A DNA stretch of 64,000 nucleotides from Streptomyces platensis (GCF_008704855.1 NZ_CP023691.1:4898001-4962000); one strand, 5' to 3'. Shown: positions 17,006 through 26,451, counted from the stretch's first letter. Numbers and translations: made by a program. The notes: a model not told the origin generated them from the letters alone.

Positions 17006-17997
17006 CGTATTGCCTCTCTCGTCTCATGGCTGGGGTGCGCGGGCCCGAGCGTGTCCTCGCCGTAGACGCCCTGCACCCAGTTGGTGTGGTAAACGGTGTC
17101 GAGATAGCGCTCGCCCATATCGGGCGAGATGGCGACCGAGGAGAGCCCCGCCGGCCGGCCGCGCTCCGCCAGCCACCGGTCGGCGCCGCTGACGACCGTC
17201 CCGGTGGAGCCGCCGAACAGAAAGCCGCGCCCGGCCAGCCGGTGGCACATGCGCACGGTGTCCGGCTCCGGGACGAGCACCACATCGTCGATGAAGTCCT
17301 CGTCCAGCAGCGCCGGACGGACCCCGGAGCCCAGGCCCGGGATCATCCGGGGGGACGGCGGATGGCCGAAGGCGACCGAGCCGACACTGTCGACGGCCAC
17401 GATGCGGACCCCGGGCCGGTGCTCCTTGAACCAGCGGGCACAGCCCATCAGCGTCCCGGTGGTCCCCGCCCCGACGAAGAGCACGTCCAGGCCGGGGTAG
17501 CTGCGGTGGATGCCGGGGGCCGTGTACCGGTAATGCGCCCGCCAATTGGCGGGGTTGACGTACTGGTTGAGCCAGACGTACCGCGCGTCCTCCTCGCACA
17601 GCTTGCGTACGTAGGCGATCCGCGCCCCGAGGAAGCCCCCCTCGGCAGCGGGCTCCGCGAGGGTGTGGACCGTGGCGCCGAGCGCCTCCATCAGCCGCTT
17701 GGAGGCCAGATTGCACCGGGAGTCGGTGACGCAGACGAAGCGGTAGCCCTTGCTGGCCGCGATGACGCTCAGCGCGACGCCCAGATTGCCGGACGAGGAT
17801 TCCACCAGGACGGAACCGGGGGACAGCCGCCCGGCCTCCTCCGCGGCCTCGACCATTTCCAGCGCGGCCTTCTGCTTCACCGATCCGGTGAAGTTGAAGC
17901 CCTCGCACTTGAGGTGGAGTGGGATACCGAGTACGGCGTCGAGATCGACGTACAGGTCTTCCTCGTTGAACTCCTGCGGAGCCGAGATAGTCGGCAC
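17002..17997 (-). CDS. sbnA: 2,3-diaminopropionate biosynthesis protein SbnA-like
   Basis: A 331-residue PLP enzyme of the cysteine synthase fold. SbnA joins O-phosphoserine and glutamate to give N-(1-amino-1-carboxyethyl)-glutamate, the first step to L-2,3-diaminopropionate. The PLP lysine lies in FTGSVKQKAAL near residue 40, followed by SSSGNLGVALS (substrate loop) and the phosphate-binding GAGTTGTLMG near 180. The GTG start at 17997 is used; the ORF is open upstream but without homology. It lies directly after SbnB, 14 bp away. The pair is diagnostic for Dap supply, which fits the Dab/Dap-like A domain upstream. Confidence 0.9.
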   Translation of the reverse strand: MPTISAPQEFNEEDLYVDLDAVLGIPLHLKCEGFNFTGSVKQKAALEMVEAAEEAGRLSPGSVLVESSSGNLGVALSVIAASKGYRFVCVTDSRCNLASKRLMEALGATVHTLAEPAAEGGFLGARIAYVRKLCEEDARYVWLNQYVNPANWRAHYRYTAPGIHRSYPGLDVLFVGAGTTGTLMGCARWFKEHRPGVRIVAVDSVGSVAFGHPPSPRMIPGLGSGVRPALLDEDFIDDVVLVPEPDTVRMCHRLAGRGFLFGGSTGTVVSGADRWLAERGRPAGLSSVAISPDMGERYLDTVYHTNWVQGVYGEDTLGPAHPSHETREAIR

Positions 17998-18011
17998 GGG
18001 TGCCTCCCGCC

Positions 18012-19049
18012 CTAGCCGTAACGGCGCATCTCGTGAAAGAAATCGTCGACGATCTGCAACTCGCCGGATTCCTTCACGGATTCGTAGACATGCCTGCCGA
18101 GTGCCAGATCCAGCACCCCCAGGCCGAACGGGGAGAAGATCACCGGCCGGTCGGCCGGCGGCTGCGCCTTCCCCGTGAGGACGTCGTACAGCGTGCCGTC
18201 GAGGAAGTCCCGGTGGCCCACCCGCTGTTCGGCCAGGTGCACCGAGGTGTCCGCCTTCAGGCAGTGCTCCACGTCGTCCACGAAGTTGGCCGCGCCGAGC
18301 ACCACCTCGGGCGACAGATCGCGCAGCGAGACATGCAGCACCAGCGGGTTGTGCGCGAACCACCCGGGCTCGGCCACATGCGGGGTGCCGGCGACGGTGG
18401 CGAAGACCACCAGGTCGCAGGAGCGGATCAGCTCCTCGGCGGAGCCGTGCACGGTGACCGTGCCGGACTCGCCGGACTGGCGGAGGTAGTCGGCGAAACC
18501 GCCCGCGTGCGCCGCCGACAGATCGTGCACCCCGATCTCGTCGAACTCCCAGCCGGTGCGCGCCAGATAGGTGTGGATGTAGCGGGCGATCAGCCCGACA
18601 CCGAAGAACCCGATCCGGGCCGGCCGGGTGCCGCGCGCGGCGGAGATCCGGTCGGCGGCCAGCGCCGCGGACGCCGCGGTGCGCGCCGCGCTGATGATGG
18701 AGCTCTCCAGGCACGCCAGCGGGTAGCCGGTGTCGTGGTCGTTGAGGATCAGCACCGCCGAGGCGCGCGGGATGCCGGCCCCGACGTTCTCCGGGAAGCT
18801 GGAGATCCACTTCAGGCCGTCGGTGGGCCGCTCGCCGCCGATCGAGGCGGGCAGCGCGATGATCCGGGAGGACGGGCGGTCGGGGAAGCGGAGGAAGTAC
18901 GACGGCGGGTTCACCGTCTCGCCTCCGCCGTGCAGCCGGTAGGCCGTCTCGATCAGGTCGACGACGCCCTGGTGGTGCGCGTCGAGGACCCGGTGCACCT
19001 GGGCTCCGGAGATGACGGAGAACGAAGGCGCAGCGTGCTGCTGGGGCAT
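18012..19049 (-). CDS. sbnB: 2,3-diaminopropionate biosynthesis protein SbnB-like
   Basis: A 345-residue NAD-dependent dehydrogenase of the ornithine cyclodeaminase/mu-crystallin family. SbnB oxidatively cleaves the SbnA product to L-2,3-diaminopropionate and 2-oxoglutarate. Substrate-contact segments GLKWISSFPEN (near residue 78) and the Rossmann glycine motif FFGVGLIARY (near 150) are visible. Length is typical for SbnB. It is followed 14 bp later by SbnA and preceded 60 bp earlier by the SyrP-like oxygenase in the same direction. Confidence 0.92.
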   Translation of the reverse strand: MPQQHAAPSFSVISGAQVHRVLDAHHQGVVDLIETAYRLHGGGETVNPPSYFLRFPDRPSSRIIALPASIGGERPTDGLKWISSFPENVGAGIPRASAVLILNDHDTGYPLACLESSIISAARTAASAALAADRISAARGTRPARIGFFGVGLIARYIHTYLARTGWEFDEIGVHDLSAAHAGGFADYLRQSGESGTVTVHGSAEELIRSCDLVVFATVAGTPHVAEPGWFAHNPLVLHVSLRDLSPEVVLGAANFVDDVEHCLKADTSVHLAEQRVGHRDFLDGTLYDVLTGKAQPPADRPVIFSPFGLGVLDLALGRHVYESVKESGELQIVDDFFHEMRRYG

Positions 19050-19109
19050 GTGAAGCTCCGTGGAACCGTAGAGGAGAGGAGGGAGGGCCGGCCGGACCGG
19101 CCCGGCCTG

Positions 19110-20105
19110 TCAGGTGGCGGACGGCAGGACGTGTCCGTCGAGGCGCACCGGATCGCCGAAGAGCGCCACGATCTCGCGGTCGCCCTCGTACGCCTCGCGG
19201 CTGTGCGCCATCCGCAGGTTGTCGACCACGAGCAGGTCGCCGGCCTGCCACGGCTCCCGTACGGTCGCCGCCGTGTACACCTCGTTGATGGTCTCGACGA
19301 CCTGCGCCGGGACCGGCTCGCCGTCGCCGTGGAAGGTGGTGAACGGCAAGGAGTCCGGCCCGTACAGGGACACCAGGTACTCGCGCACCGCCGGGTCCAT
19401 GGTCAGCTCGTTGAGGAAGGCGATCTGGTTGAACCAGAGCCGCTCGCCGGTGGCGGGGTGGTGCACCACCGCCGCGCGGTGCTGCACGGTGCGCAGCGAG
19501 CCGTCCGGCAGCCACTCGTGGTCCAGGGCGTGCGCCCGGCAGTACGCGTCGACCTGCGCGGCGTCCTCGGTGCCGAAGGACGCGGACCAGCTGACGCCGA
19601 TGTCACGGTAGTTGCGGGCCAGCCGCCAGCCCTCGCGGGCGAAGCGCTCCACCAGGTCGGCGGGCAGCGCCGCCAGCACCGTCCGGGCGTCGGCCACCGC
19701 GGTCGCGCCGCCGGAGCGGGGCGCCGTCAGGCAGCCGAACAGCGCGATGCCGGGCACCTCGTCGCCGTAACTCCGCTCGTGGTGCATGCACATCGGCTCA
19801 TCGGCCGGCCACTCCGAGGCGCCGTACACGCCGTCGCCGAAGTCGGTCCGGCCGGTGAAGCCCTCCCGCTCGGTCATCGGGGTCACCCCGAGCGCCTGCG
19901 CGGCGCGGCCCAGGTCGGCGGGGGCCGCCAGACCCAGGCCCCGGACGAGCAGGGCGCCGTGCCGGGCGAGCAGACCGTGGACGGTCTCCGCGGGGAGGTC
20001 CGGGCCGGTCAACCGGAGGACCGGGGTCCGGCCCTCGCCGAGGAGCAACTCGGCGCCGTCGCCGAGGGTTTCGGGGACGGCCGGGCCGTCATACGTGGCT
20101 GTCAA
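19110..20105 (-). CDS. TauD/TfdA-family oxygenase, SyrP-like
   Basis: A 331-residue Fe(II)/2-oxoglutarate oxygenase. The facial triad is seen as HHE in CMHHERSYGDEVP near residue 110 and the distal histidine in MAHSREAYEGDREI near 310. The closest family I recognise is SyrP, which hydroxylates aspartate bound to a carrier protein. The TTG at 20105 overlaps the stop of the stand-alone A-PCP gene by 17 nt, preceded by AGGAAGG, which suggests the two proteins work together. The substrate could be PCP-bound Dap or aspartate. It is distinct from the AsnO-like oxygenase in fold subfamily. Confidence 0.85.
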   Translation of the reverse strand: MTATYDGPAVPETLGDGAELLLGEGRTPVLRLTGPDLPAETVHGLLARHGALLVRGLGLAAPADLGRAAQALGVTPMTEREGFTGRTDFGDGVYGASEWPADEPMCMHHERSYGDEVPGIALFGCLTAPRSGGATAVADARTVLAALPADLVERFAREGWRLARNYRDIGVSWSASFGTEDAAQVDAYCRAHALDHEWLPDGSLRTVQHRAAVVHHPATGERLWFNQIAFLNELTMDPAVREYLVSLYGPDSLPFTTFHGDGEPVPAQVVETINEVYTAATVREPWQAGDLLVVDNLRMAHSREAYEGDREIVALFGDPVRLDGHVLPSAT

Positions 20106-22620
20106 CTGGCTGCCTTCCTGGATTCGGAGCCTCGGCGGCCCGGCGGTCGAGCAACGCCGCACAGTCCGCGAGAACCGGGTGCTGCTGGAGTTCGGCGGGC
20201 GTCACCACGCGGTCCAGCGCGATCGCCAGCCGCAGCATGGACAGCGACGTCCCGCCGCTGTCGAAGAAATGGGAGTCCCGGCCGATCCGGCCGGCCGGCA
20301 CCTTCAGGACCTGGGACCACAGCCCGGCGAGCCGCCGTTCGGTGCCGGTGCGCAGCTCCACGCCACCGTCCGCGGCCTCCTCCTGCCCGGCGAGCCGGGT
20401 CAGCGCCTTGCGGTCGATCTTGCCGTTGGCGGTGAGCGGCAGTACGTCGAGCCGGCGGAACCGGCTGGGGATCATGTAGCCGGGCAGTGCCGCACCGAGC
20501 GCCGCCACGAGCCGCTCGTCGGACAGCTGTGCACCGCTGTGGAAGGCCACCAGCTGCCGGCTCTCGCCCTCTCCCGTGACGACCACGGCGCTGTCGCGCA
20601 CCCCGTCGACCCGGAGCAGCTGGTTCTCCACCTCGCCGATCTCGATCCGGAAGCCGCGGATCTTGACCTGGGCGTCCCGGCGGCCGAGGAACTCCAGCCG
20701 GCCGTCCGGCAGCCAGCGGCCGAAGTCGCCGGAGCGGTACATCCGTTCACCGGGCAGCAGCGGATCGGGCATGAAGGCGGCCCGGGTGCGCTCCTCGTCG
20801 TTGACGTACCCCCGGCCGACGCAGACGCCGGAGAACAGGATCTCGCCCGGGGAGCCGAGCGGCACCGGACGCAGCCGTTCGTCGACGATATGGATCCGCA
20901 CATTGGCGACCGGCCGGCCCAGTGGCACCGCGGCCTGGTCGGGCACCCCGCGCATCACCTCGTGGTTGGTGTCGTCGGACGTCTCGGTCAGGCCGTACGC
21001 GTTGACCAGCGCGACCTCGGGGAACGTGGCGAACCAGCGCTCCACCAGCTCCTTCTTCAGCGCCTCGCCGGTCGCCGAGACATGGCGCAGCCGCGGCAGC
21101 GCGCGGGGGCTGCGCTCCAGCTCCGTCAGCACCACTTCGAGATAGGAGGGCACGGCCTGGAGGACCTCGACACCGCCGGTGGCGAGCGTCTCGATGAAGC
21201 GTGCCGTGTCCAGGATGTCCGGCTGCCCGATGATCAGGGTGCGCCCGCCGACGGCCAGCGCGGCCACCAGCTGCCACAGGGAGATGTCGAAGCACTGCGG
21301 CGCGGTCTGGGCGACCACCCGGCCCTCGGTGATCTCCAAGTCGTCGATCTTGGCGAGCAGATGGTTGAGGAAGCCCGCGTGCTCGCACACGGCGCCCTTG
21401 GGCGCCCCGGTCGAGCCCGAGGTGAAGTAGATGTACGCGCTCTGCCCGGCGGCCACCGGCACACCGGGGTCGGTGACCGGATGGTCCCCGGCGAGCAGCT
21501 CCGCCAGATGCTCCGCGCGCACGCCCGGCAGCCCGGCCAGCGCCTCGGTCAGGCCCGGGGACACGTCCCGCTCGGTCAGCACCCGGCGGCAGTCGGCGCG
21601 CACCAGCATGCCGCTGATCCGGTCGGCCGGGAAGTGCGGCTCCACCGGCAGATAGACGCCGCCGGCCTTGAACACGGCCAGCACGGCGACCAGCCACGGC
21701 AGCGTGCGTTCGGTGACCACCGCGACGACGTCCTCGTCGCGCAGTCCGCCGTGGCGCAGCGCGTGGGCGACGCGGTTGGCGCGCTCGTTGAGCTCCCGGT
21801 AGCTCCAGGACTCGGTGCCGTGGACGGCGGCGATGTCGTCAGGGCGCAACCGCACCTGGTCCTCGAACAGTTCATGCACTCGGCGGTCGGGCAGCTCCCG
21901 CTGCGGGCCCGCGAACTCGGCCAGCTGCCGGTCGATCTCCTGCTCCGGCACCGGGCTCCACTCCTGGTGGTCCGCCTCGGGCCGCTCGGCCAGCTCACGC
22001 AGCGCGGTGAGCAGATAGCCCGCGAACCGGCCGGCCTGCTCGCCGTCCAGTGCGCCGGGGCGATGGCTCAGCACCAGGTCCAGCCGGTCCCCGGTCCGGG
22101 AGAGGCCGGCGGCGAGCACGGTGCCGGCGGTCAGGTCCTCGGGGCCGGCCGCCCGGCCGTCGACCAGGACGGTGTCGAACAGCGGCTCCGTGCGGCCCGT
22201 CTCGGTGCGCAGCTCGTCGAGAACCTGCGGGGAATGCCGCTGCACCTCCGCCGCCGACTGCGCGACCTCGGTGGCGAGTTCCGCCCACGAGCCGCCGGAA
22301 AGCGCGGCCCAGAGCGGCAACGGGCCTTTCTCCGGGGCATTCTGCGGGCTATTCTGCGCGTCTTTTCCGGGCAGATATCCGGTCACCACGGAGGAATCGC
22401 CCGTGACCGCCGCCAGCACCCGTACAAAGGCGGCCAGCAGCAGGGTGTCGGGGGAAAGTCCCTGCCGTTCCGACCGGAGAAGCAGGGCTTCCGCGGTGCC
22501 GGCGGGTATCGCGGTGCGGCACACGGCAGCGGAATCCGCCGTATTCCCCGGCCACCGGGGCAGGGGGGTGTATCCGCCGCCGAGAACTCTTTGCCAGAAT
22601 GCGCGGTCCGCAGCCGTCAC
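20089..22620 (-). CDS. Stand-alone NRPS: partial condensation-like region, A domain and PCP
   Basis: An 843-residue NRPS. Residues 1-250 resemble only the C-terminal half of a condensation domain and lack HHxxxDG, so condensation activity is unlikely. The A domain follows (YFTSGSTGAPKG near 415, NAYGLTETSDD near 560) and a PCP with GGTSL near 800. Pocket residues D-I-W-Q-S-T-A-D-D resemble, from memory, diaminobutyrate-type codes, so with SbnA/SbnB nearby the likely substrate is Dap. The GTG start at 22620 has AAGGGAGG six nucleotides upstream. Loading domains of this kind feed off-line amino acid oxidation (compare NovH/NovI and SyrP systems). How the residue reaches the main line is unknown. 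Confidence 0.9.
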   Translation of the reverse strand: MTAADRAFWQRVLGGGYTPLPRWPGNTADSAAVCRTAIPAGTAEALLLRSERQGLSPDTLLLAAFVRVLAAVTGDSSVVTGYLPGKDAQNSPQNAPEKGPLPLWAALSGGSWAELATEVAQSAAEVQRHSPQVLDELRTETGRTEPLFDTVLVDGRAAGPEDLTAGTVLAAGLSRTGDRLDLVLSHRPGALDGEQAGRFAGYLLTALRELAERPEADHQEWSPVPEQEIDRQLAEFAGPQRELPDRRVHELFEDQVRLRPDDIAAVHGTESWSYRELNERANRVAHALRHGGLRDEDVVAVVTERTLPWLVAVLAVFKAGGVYLPVEPHFPADRISGMLVRADCRRVLTERDVSPGLTEALAGLPGVRAEHLAELLAGDHPVTDPGVPVAAGQSAYIYFTSGSTGAPKGAVCEHAGFLNHLLAKIDDLEITEGRVVAQTAPQCFDISLWQLVAALAVGGRTLIIGQPDILDTARFIETLATGGVEVLQAVPSYLEVVLTELERSPRALPRLRHVSATGEALKKELVERWFATFPEVALVNAYGLTETSDDTNHEVMRGVPDQAAVPLGRPVANVRIHIVDERLRPVPLGSPGEILFSGVCVGRGYVNDEERTRAAFMPDPLLPGERMYRSGDFGRWLPDGRLEFLGRRDAQVKIRGFRIEIGEVENQLLRVDGVRDSAVVVTGEGESRQLVAFHSGAQLSDERLVAALGAALPGYMIPSRFRRLDVLPLTANGKIDRKALTRLAGQEEAADGGVELRTGTERRLAGLWSQVLKVPAGRIGRDSHFFDSGGTSLSMLRLAIALDRVVTPAELQQHPVLADCAALLDRRAAEAPNPGRQPVDSHV

Positions 22621-22785
22621 CGCAACCTCCCTTGTGGCCATGCCGGTTGTCATGGCTCGGTACTGTCCATGAGCGAACAAGACGCTAGGTCGGCGGCTTA
22701 TTGGCCAGATATCGTGCCGCCGACCGCGGGCGATATTCCGAAGGGCGCGGGCCGGGAAAGGCGGCCCGCCGCGAAAGCGCCCGCG

Positions 22786-24189
22786 TCAGGCGTCCGCCCG
22801 GACCGGCGCACCCTGGAGAGCGGGCACGGCCGGGCCATCGGCTTCCCCGGCCGGGCCGTCGGTCTCCCCGGGCGGTGGCTCCAGCGGCTTCGTGCCCAGC
22901 AGCTTGAGCAACGGGCCGGTCATCGCGGTGGTGCCGACCGCCATGAGGACCAGCACCGTCAGGCCCGTCGTGCTGATCAGATGGCGCTGCCAGCCGATGC
23001 CGGCGACCACCAGCTCGGTGACGCCACGGCAGTTCATCAGCGCACCGAAGCGCAGCGCCTCCTTCGGCCGGTAGCCCATCATCCGGGCCGCGCCCCCGGC
23101 ACCCACGAGCTTCGTCAGGGTCGCCACGACGATGACGCCGGCGAGAACCAGCCAGTGCCACGGGTCCCGCCCCAGGGCCCCGACCGAGACATTGAGCCCC
23201 ACACCGGCGAAGAACAGCGGCAGCAGCACGGTCAGCGTGAAGCCCTGCAACTGCTGGTTCATCCGCTCGGTGACCTTGGAGTCACGCGGGATCGCCGTAC
23301 CGAACAGGAACGCCCCGATGACCGCGTGCAGCCCCAGCAGATGAGTCAGTACGGCATAGCTGATGGCGCCGACCAGCAGCAGCGGCAGCAGCGTCCCCGT
23401 GCCGGGCCGTTCCTCAGCCCGGCGCACCGCGGTCGCCAGCAGCGGACGCACGACCAGCGCGGTGAACACCACCAGGGCCACCACCAGCGCGATGGTGCTG
23501 CCCATGTCGGAGGCGTCGCCGGACCCGGTCGCCGCGAGGATCACGGTCAGCGCGAGCCAGGCGATACCGTCGCCCACCGCCGCACTGGCCAGCGCGAACT
23601 GGCCGATGGGGGTGCGGTCCAGCCGCAGGTCGGTGAGGATCCTGGCGAGCACCGGCAGGGCGGTCACCGACAGGGCCAGCCCGAAGAAGCAGAGGTAGCC
23701 GACGGCGTGCGGGGACGAGCCCTGCAACATCCCGGGGGCCGCCGCGGCGAGCCCGAGCCCGGCCACGAACGGCAGGCCCATCGCGCCGAGCACGCTCACC
23801 CCGAGCGTCCCGACGGCCTTCCTGGGGCTCTCCATGCGCAACTCGCAGCCGAGCAGGAACATGAAGACGATCAGCCCGAGCTGCGCCACCGTGTTGAGGG
23901 CGGAGACGACCTCGGGGGACAGCAGCCAGGCCTGCCCGGACGGCCACACCCAGCCCAGCAGCGACGGGCCGAGCAGCAGACCGCCGAGGATCTCCCCGAT
24001 CACCAGCGGCTGGCCGAGCCGGCCCAGCAGCGCGCCCAGCAGATGGCTGAGCAGAATGATCACCATGACGGCGACCAGGAACCTGGCCGTCGTGTCGACC
24101 TCGGCCGACGACCCACCGGAGCCCAGCCGGCCCCACCACAGCCCTAAGGCGCCGAGCAGCAGGACCACGCCTGCGACGACCTTCAGCAT
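22786..24189 (-). CDS. CPA2-family cation/proton antiporter
   Basis: A 467-residue membrane protein with about 12 hydrophobic segments and CPA2 (KefB/MagA-type) motifs: GEILGGLLLGPSLLG near residue 65, CFFGLALSVTALPVLARIL near 165, and MNCRGVTELVVAGIG near 395. Its role in a peptide cluster is unproven; similar antiporters in natural-product clusters are proposed for export or tolerance. Its start overlaps the flavin reductase stop by 7 nt, which places it in the halogenase operon. The last 35 residues are a Pro/Gly/Glu-rich cytosolic tail. Confidence 0.88.
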   Translation of the reverse strand: MLKVVAGVVLLLGALGLWWGRLGSGGSSAEVDTTARFLVAVMVIILLSHLLGALLGRLGQPLVIGEILGGLLLGPSLLGWVWPSGQAWLLSPEVVSALNTVAQLGLIVFMFLLGCELRMESPRKAVGTLGVSVLGAMGLPFVAGLGLAAAAPGMLQGSSPHAVGYLCFFGLALSVTALPVLARILTDLRLDRTPIGQFALASAAVGDGIAWLALTVILAATGSGDASDMGSTIALVVALVVFTALVVRPLLATAVRRAEERPGTGTLLPLLLVGAISYAVLTHLLGLHAVIGAFLFGTAIPRDSKVTERMNQQLQGFTLTVLLPLFFAGVGLNVSVGALGRDPWHWLVLAGVIVVATLTKLVGAGGAARMMGYRPKEALRFGALMNCRGVTELVVAGIGWQRHLISTTGLTVLVLMAVGTTAMTGPLLKLLGTKPLEPPPGETDGPAGEADGPAVPALQGAPVRADA

Positions 24190-24761
24190 GAGGTCACCGG
24201 GGTGCCGACGGCGAGCGGCGCGGCGGGGACCTCGCCGCCGGGCCAGGAGGCGAAGCGCCGCGCCCCGTACAGCAGTGGCGTCCCGGCCTGCTGGGTGACA
24301 CCGGTGACCGCGCCCACCACCAGGGTGTGGTCGCTGACCTCGACCAGTTTCATCACCCGGCACTCGGCGACGGCGAAGGCGTCGTCGGCCAGCCACGGCA
24401 GCCCGGCGTCCGGCGAGCGCCGCCAGCCGACCTGGGCGAAGCGGTCCGCGACCCGGTGCGCGAAGACCTCACCGGCCCGCTCCCCCCGGTCGTGCAGCAG
24501 GTTCACCGCGAAGGCGCCGTAGGCGCGCAGCGCGCCCAGGGTCTCGCCCCGGGTGGTCAGCCAGACCGAGAGGGTCGGCGGCGCGGTGGTCACGCTCGAC
24601 AGGGAACTGCACGTCAGTCCGCGGGGCCGGTCGTCGGCCCCGTAGGTGGTGATCACCGCGACGCCGGTGGGGAAGGCGCCCATCAGCGAACGGAAGCCGT
24701 CGGCCGGCACCGGGCGGGTGGCCGTGTCCGGTGCGGACGGGGGTGGGGGAAGGCTAGCCAT
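24183..24761 (-). CDS. Flavin reductase (halogenase partner)
   Basis: A 192-residue flavin reductase-like (PF01613-type) protein with the family signature FRSLMGAFPTGVAVITT near residue 25, TCSSLSSVTTAPPTLSVWL near 50 and FAVNLL near 85. It should supply reduced FAD or FMN to the adjacent tryptophan halogenase. The ATG at 24761 follows GGAGGACG. It sits 145 bp downstream of the halogenase and overlaps the antiporter. The length matches stand-alone flavin reductases of two-component monooxygenase and halogenase systems. Confidence 0.92.
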   Translation of the reverse strand: MASLPPPPSAPDTATRPVPADGFRSLMGAFPTGVAVITTYGADDRPRGLTCSSLSSVTTAPPTLSVWLTTRGETLGALRAYGAFAVNLLHDRGERAGEVFAHRVADRFAQVGWRRSPDAGLPWLADDAFAVAECRVMKLVEVSDHTLVVGAVTGVTQQAGTPLLYGARRFASWPGGEVPAAPLAVGTPVTSC

Positions 24762-24906
24762 GGTGAGGTCGTCCTCCGGTTGGGCGCCGGTTCGTCCCGG
24801 GGCCGGCCCCGGACTCCCGGCCGCACGGGCGGGGTAAAGCGCCGACGCCCGTACCCGCCGGGGGGATGGGGGTAGGGGCGTCGGCAGCGGAAGTGAGCCC
24901 GGTGGC

Positions 24907-26451
24907 TCAGCTGTTGAGCGAGGCGATGTACTCGTAGCAGCTGGGCAGGGCGGCGACCAGCTCGTCCGCGTCCGCCCGGAGCCGCGCGAGCTCGGCGCGC
25001 GCGTTGGTCGGGTCGATGTGCGCGAGGGAGGGGCGGGGCCGCTCCGGCTCATGGCCGAGGCCCAGCATCATCGTGATCCAGGAGTACTGCTCGAAGCCGT
25101 GGTACGGCTGGTAGATGGTGCGCTCGTCGAGCAGGTGCGAGGTGCCGATGGCGAGGCGCTCGGCGAGCCCGTCGGGCAGGGCACGGGTCTTGGCCTCCTT
25201 CCAGTACGGGGTGTCCTCGCGCTGCGCCGCCTTGTAGTGCAGGACCAGGAACTCCTTGACGCCGTCCAGGACCTCGGCGACCCGGTGGTTGTAGTCGTCG
25301 GCCAGGGCCGGGTCCCAGCGCTCGTCCGGGAAGTTCTTCACCAGCTGCTCGATGCCGTGCTGGATGAAGAAGATGCCGGTGGACTCCAGCGGCTCGACGA
25401 AGGCGCTGGACAGGCCGATGGCCACACAGTTGTTGACCCACGAGCGGCGGTTGCGCCCGATGCGCATCCGGATGTGGTTGGCCTCCAGGTCGTCCCGGCC
25501 GGGGGCGACGTGGTTCCGCAGGGTGCGCTCCGCCTCCTCCGGGGAGCAGAACTCGTCGGAGTACACATAGCCGTTGCCGTTCCGCCCGAACAGCGGGATG
25601 TTCCAGATCCAGCCGGCGTCCATCGCGGTCGCCGTGGTGTACGGGTTCATCCCGGTGGTGGCCTGGTCGTCCTGCGGGACGCGCAGCGCGACGGCGCGGT
25701 TGTTCGGCAGCACGTCCTGGAAGGACTCGAACGGCTCCTCCAGGGTCTCGTTGATCAGCATGCCCTTGAAGCCGGTGCAGTCGATGAACAGGTCACCGGT
25801 GAGGTCACCGTGCTCACGGGTGGCGACATGGCTGATCCAGCCGCGCTCGTCGCGGCCCACGTGGGTCACGTCGTCGACGACATGACGGACGCCGCGGTCG
25901 GTGCCGTACTTGGTCAGGAACTTCGCCAGCAGGGCCGCGTCGAAGTGGTACGCGTACGGGAACTGGGACCGCTGCTCCTCCAGCGTCGAGCGGCCCAGCG
26001 AGCCGTCGAGACCGCCCGCGAACAGGGAGCCGTCCATCAGCCGCGGCGAGCGCTTGGCCTCGCACAGCGCCGGCGTGATGAAGCAGGAACGGTCGAACGG
26101 CTCGCTGCGGTCGCCCTCCTGAAGCCACCAGTCGGCCAGGGTGTACCCGTCGGAGGTCCGCAGCCGCTCGAAGGGGTGGTAGAAGTGCTGCCCCGGCTCC
26201 CGCCAGTTCTCGAACCGGATGCCCAGCTTGTACGAACCGGAGCACTCCGGCATCCATTCGCGCTCGTCCAGGCCGAGATAGTCGAAGAAATGCCGGACCG
26301 TGCTGAAGGTCGCTTCACCGACGCCGATGGTCGCGACGCGATCGGATTCCACCAGAGTGACGTTGATGCGGTCACCGTAGGCCGCCTTGAGGTAGGAGGC
26401 GCTCATCCATCCGGCAGTGCCGCCGCCGACAATGACCACTGAATTAATCAC
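24907..26451 (-). CDS. Tryptophan 5-halogenase, PyrH-like
   Basis: A 514-residue FADH2-dependent halogenase. It has the FAD motif GGGTAG near residue 10, the catalytic lysine in YKLGIRFENW near 75, the halogenase motif WIWNIP near 270, and the active-site glutamate in FVEPLESTGIFF near 350. The sequence is strikingly close to PyrH (511 residues), the pyrroindomycin tryptophan 5-halogenase, over its full length, including GEATFSTVRHFFDYLGLDER and the C-terminal ALPSCYEY. 5-Chlorotryptophan is therefore the predicted product. The GTG at 26451 has AGGAGT nine nucleotides upstream. A shared promoter-type element lies 81-95 bp upstream. Confidence 0.96.
   Translation of the reverse strand: MINSVVIVGGGTAGWMSASYLKAAYGDRINVTLVESDRVATIGVGEATFSTVRHFFDYLGLDEREWMPECSGSYKLGIRFENWREPGQHFYHPFERLRTSDGYTLADWWLQEGDRSEPFDRSCFITPALCEAKRSPRLMDGSLFAGGLDGSLGRSTLEEQRSQFPYAYHFDAALLAKFLTKYGTDRGVRHVVDDVTHVGRDERGWISHVATREHGDLTGDLFIDCTGFKGMLINETLEEPFESFQDVLPNNRAVALRVPQDDQATTGMNPYTTATAMDAGWIWNIPLFGRNGNGYVYSDEFCSPEEAERTLRNHVAPGRDDLEANHIRMRIGRNRRSWVNNCVAIGLSSAFVEPLESTGIFFIQHGIEQLVKNFPDERWDPALADDYNHRVAEVLDGVKEFLVLHYKAAQREDTPYWKEAKTRALPDGLAERLAIGTSHLLDERTIYQPYHGFEQYSWITMMLGLGHEPERPRPSLAHIDPTNARAELARLRADADELVAALPSCYEYIASLNS

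Noticed and set aside
17002..19049. A siderophore (staphyloferrin B-like) cluster based on SbnA/SbnB
   Set aside because: No IucA/IucC-type synthetases or siderophore uptake genes are seen; the context is NRPS with halogenase.
19786..24147. A 1453-residue plus-strand open frame
   Set aside because: It is antisense to the oxygenase, A-PCP and antiporter genes and has shadow-like composition.
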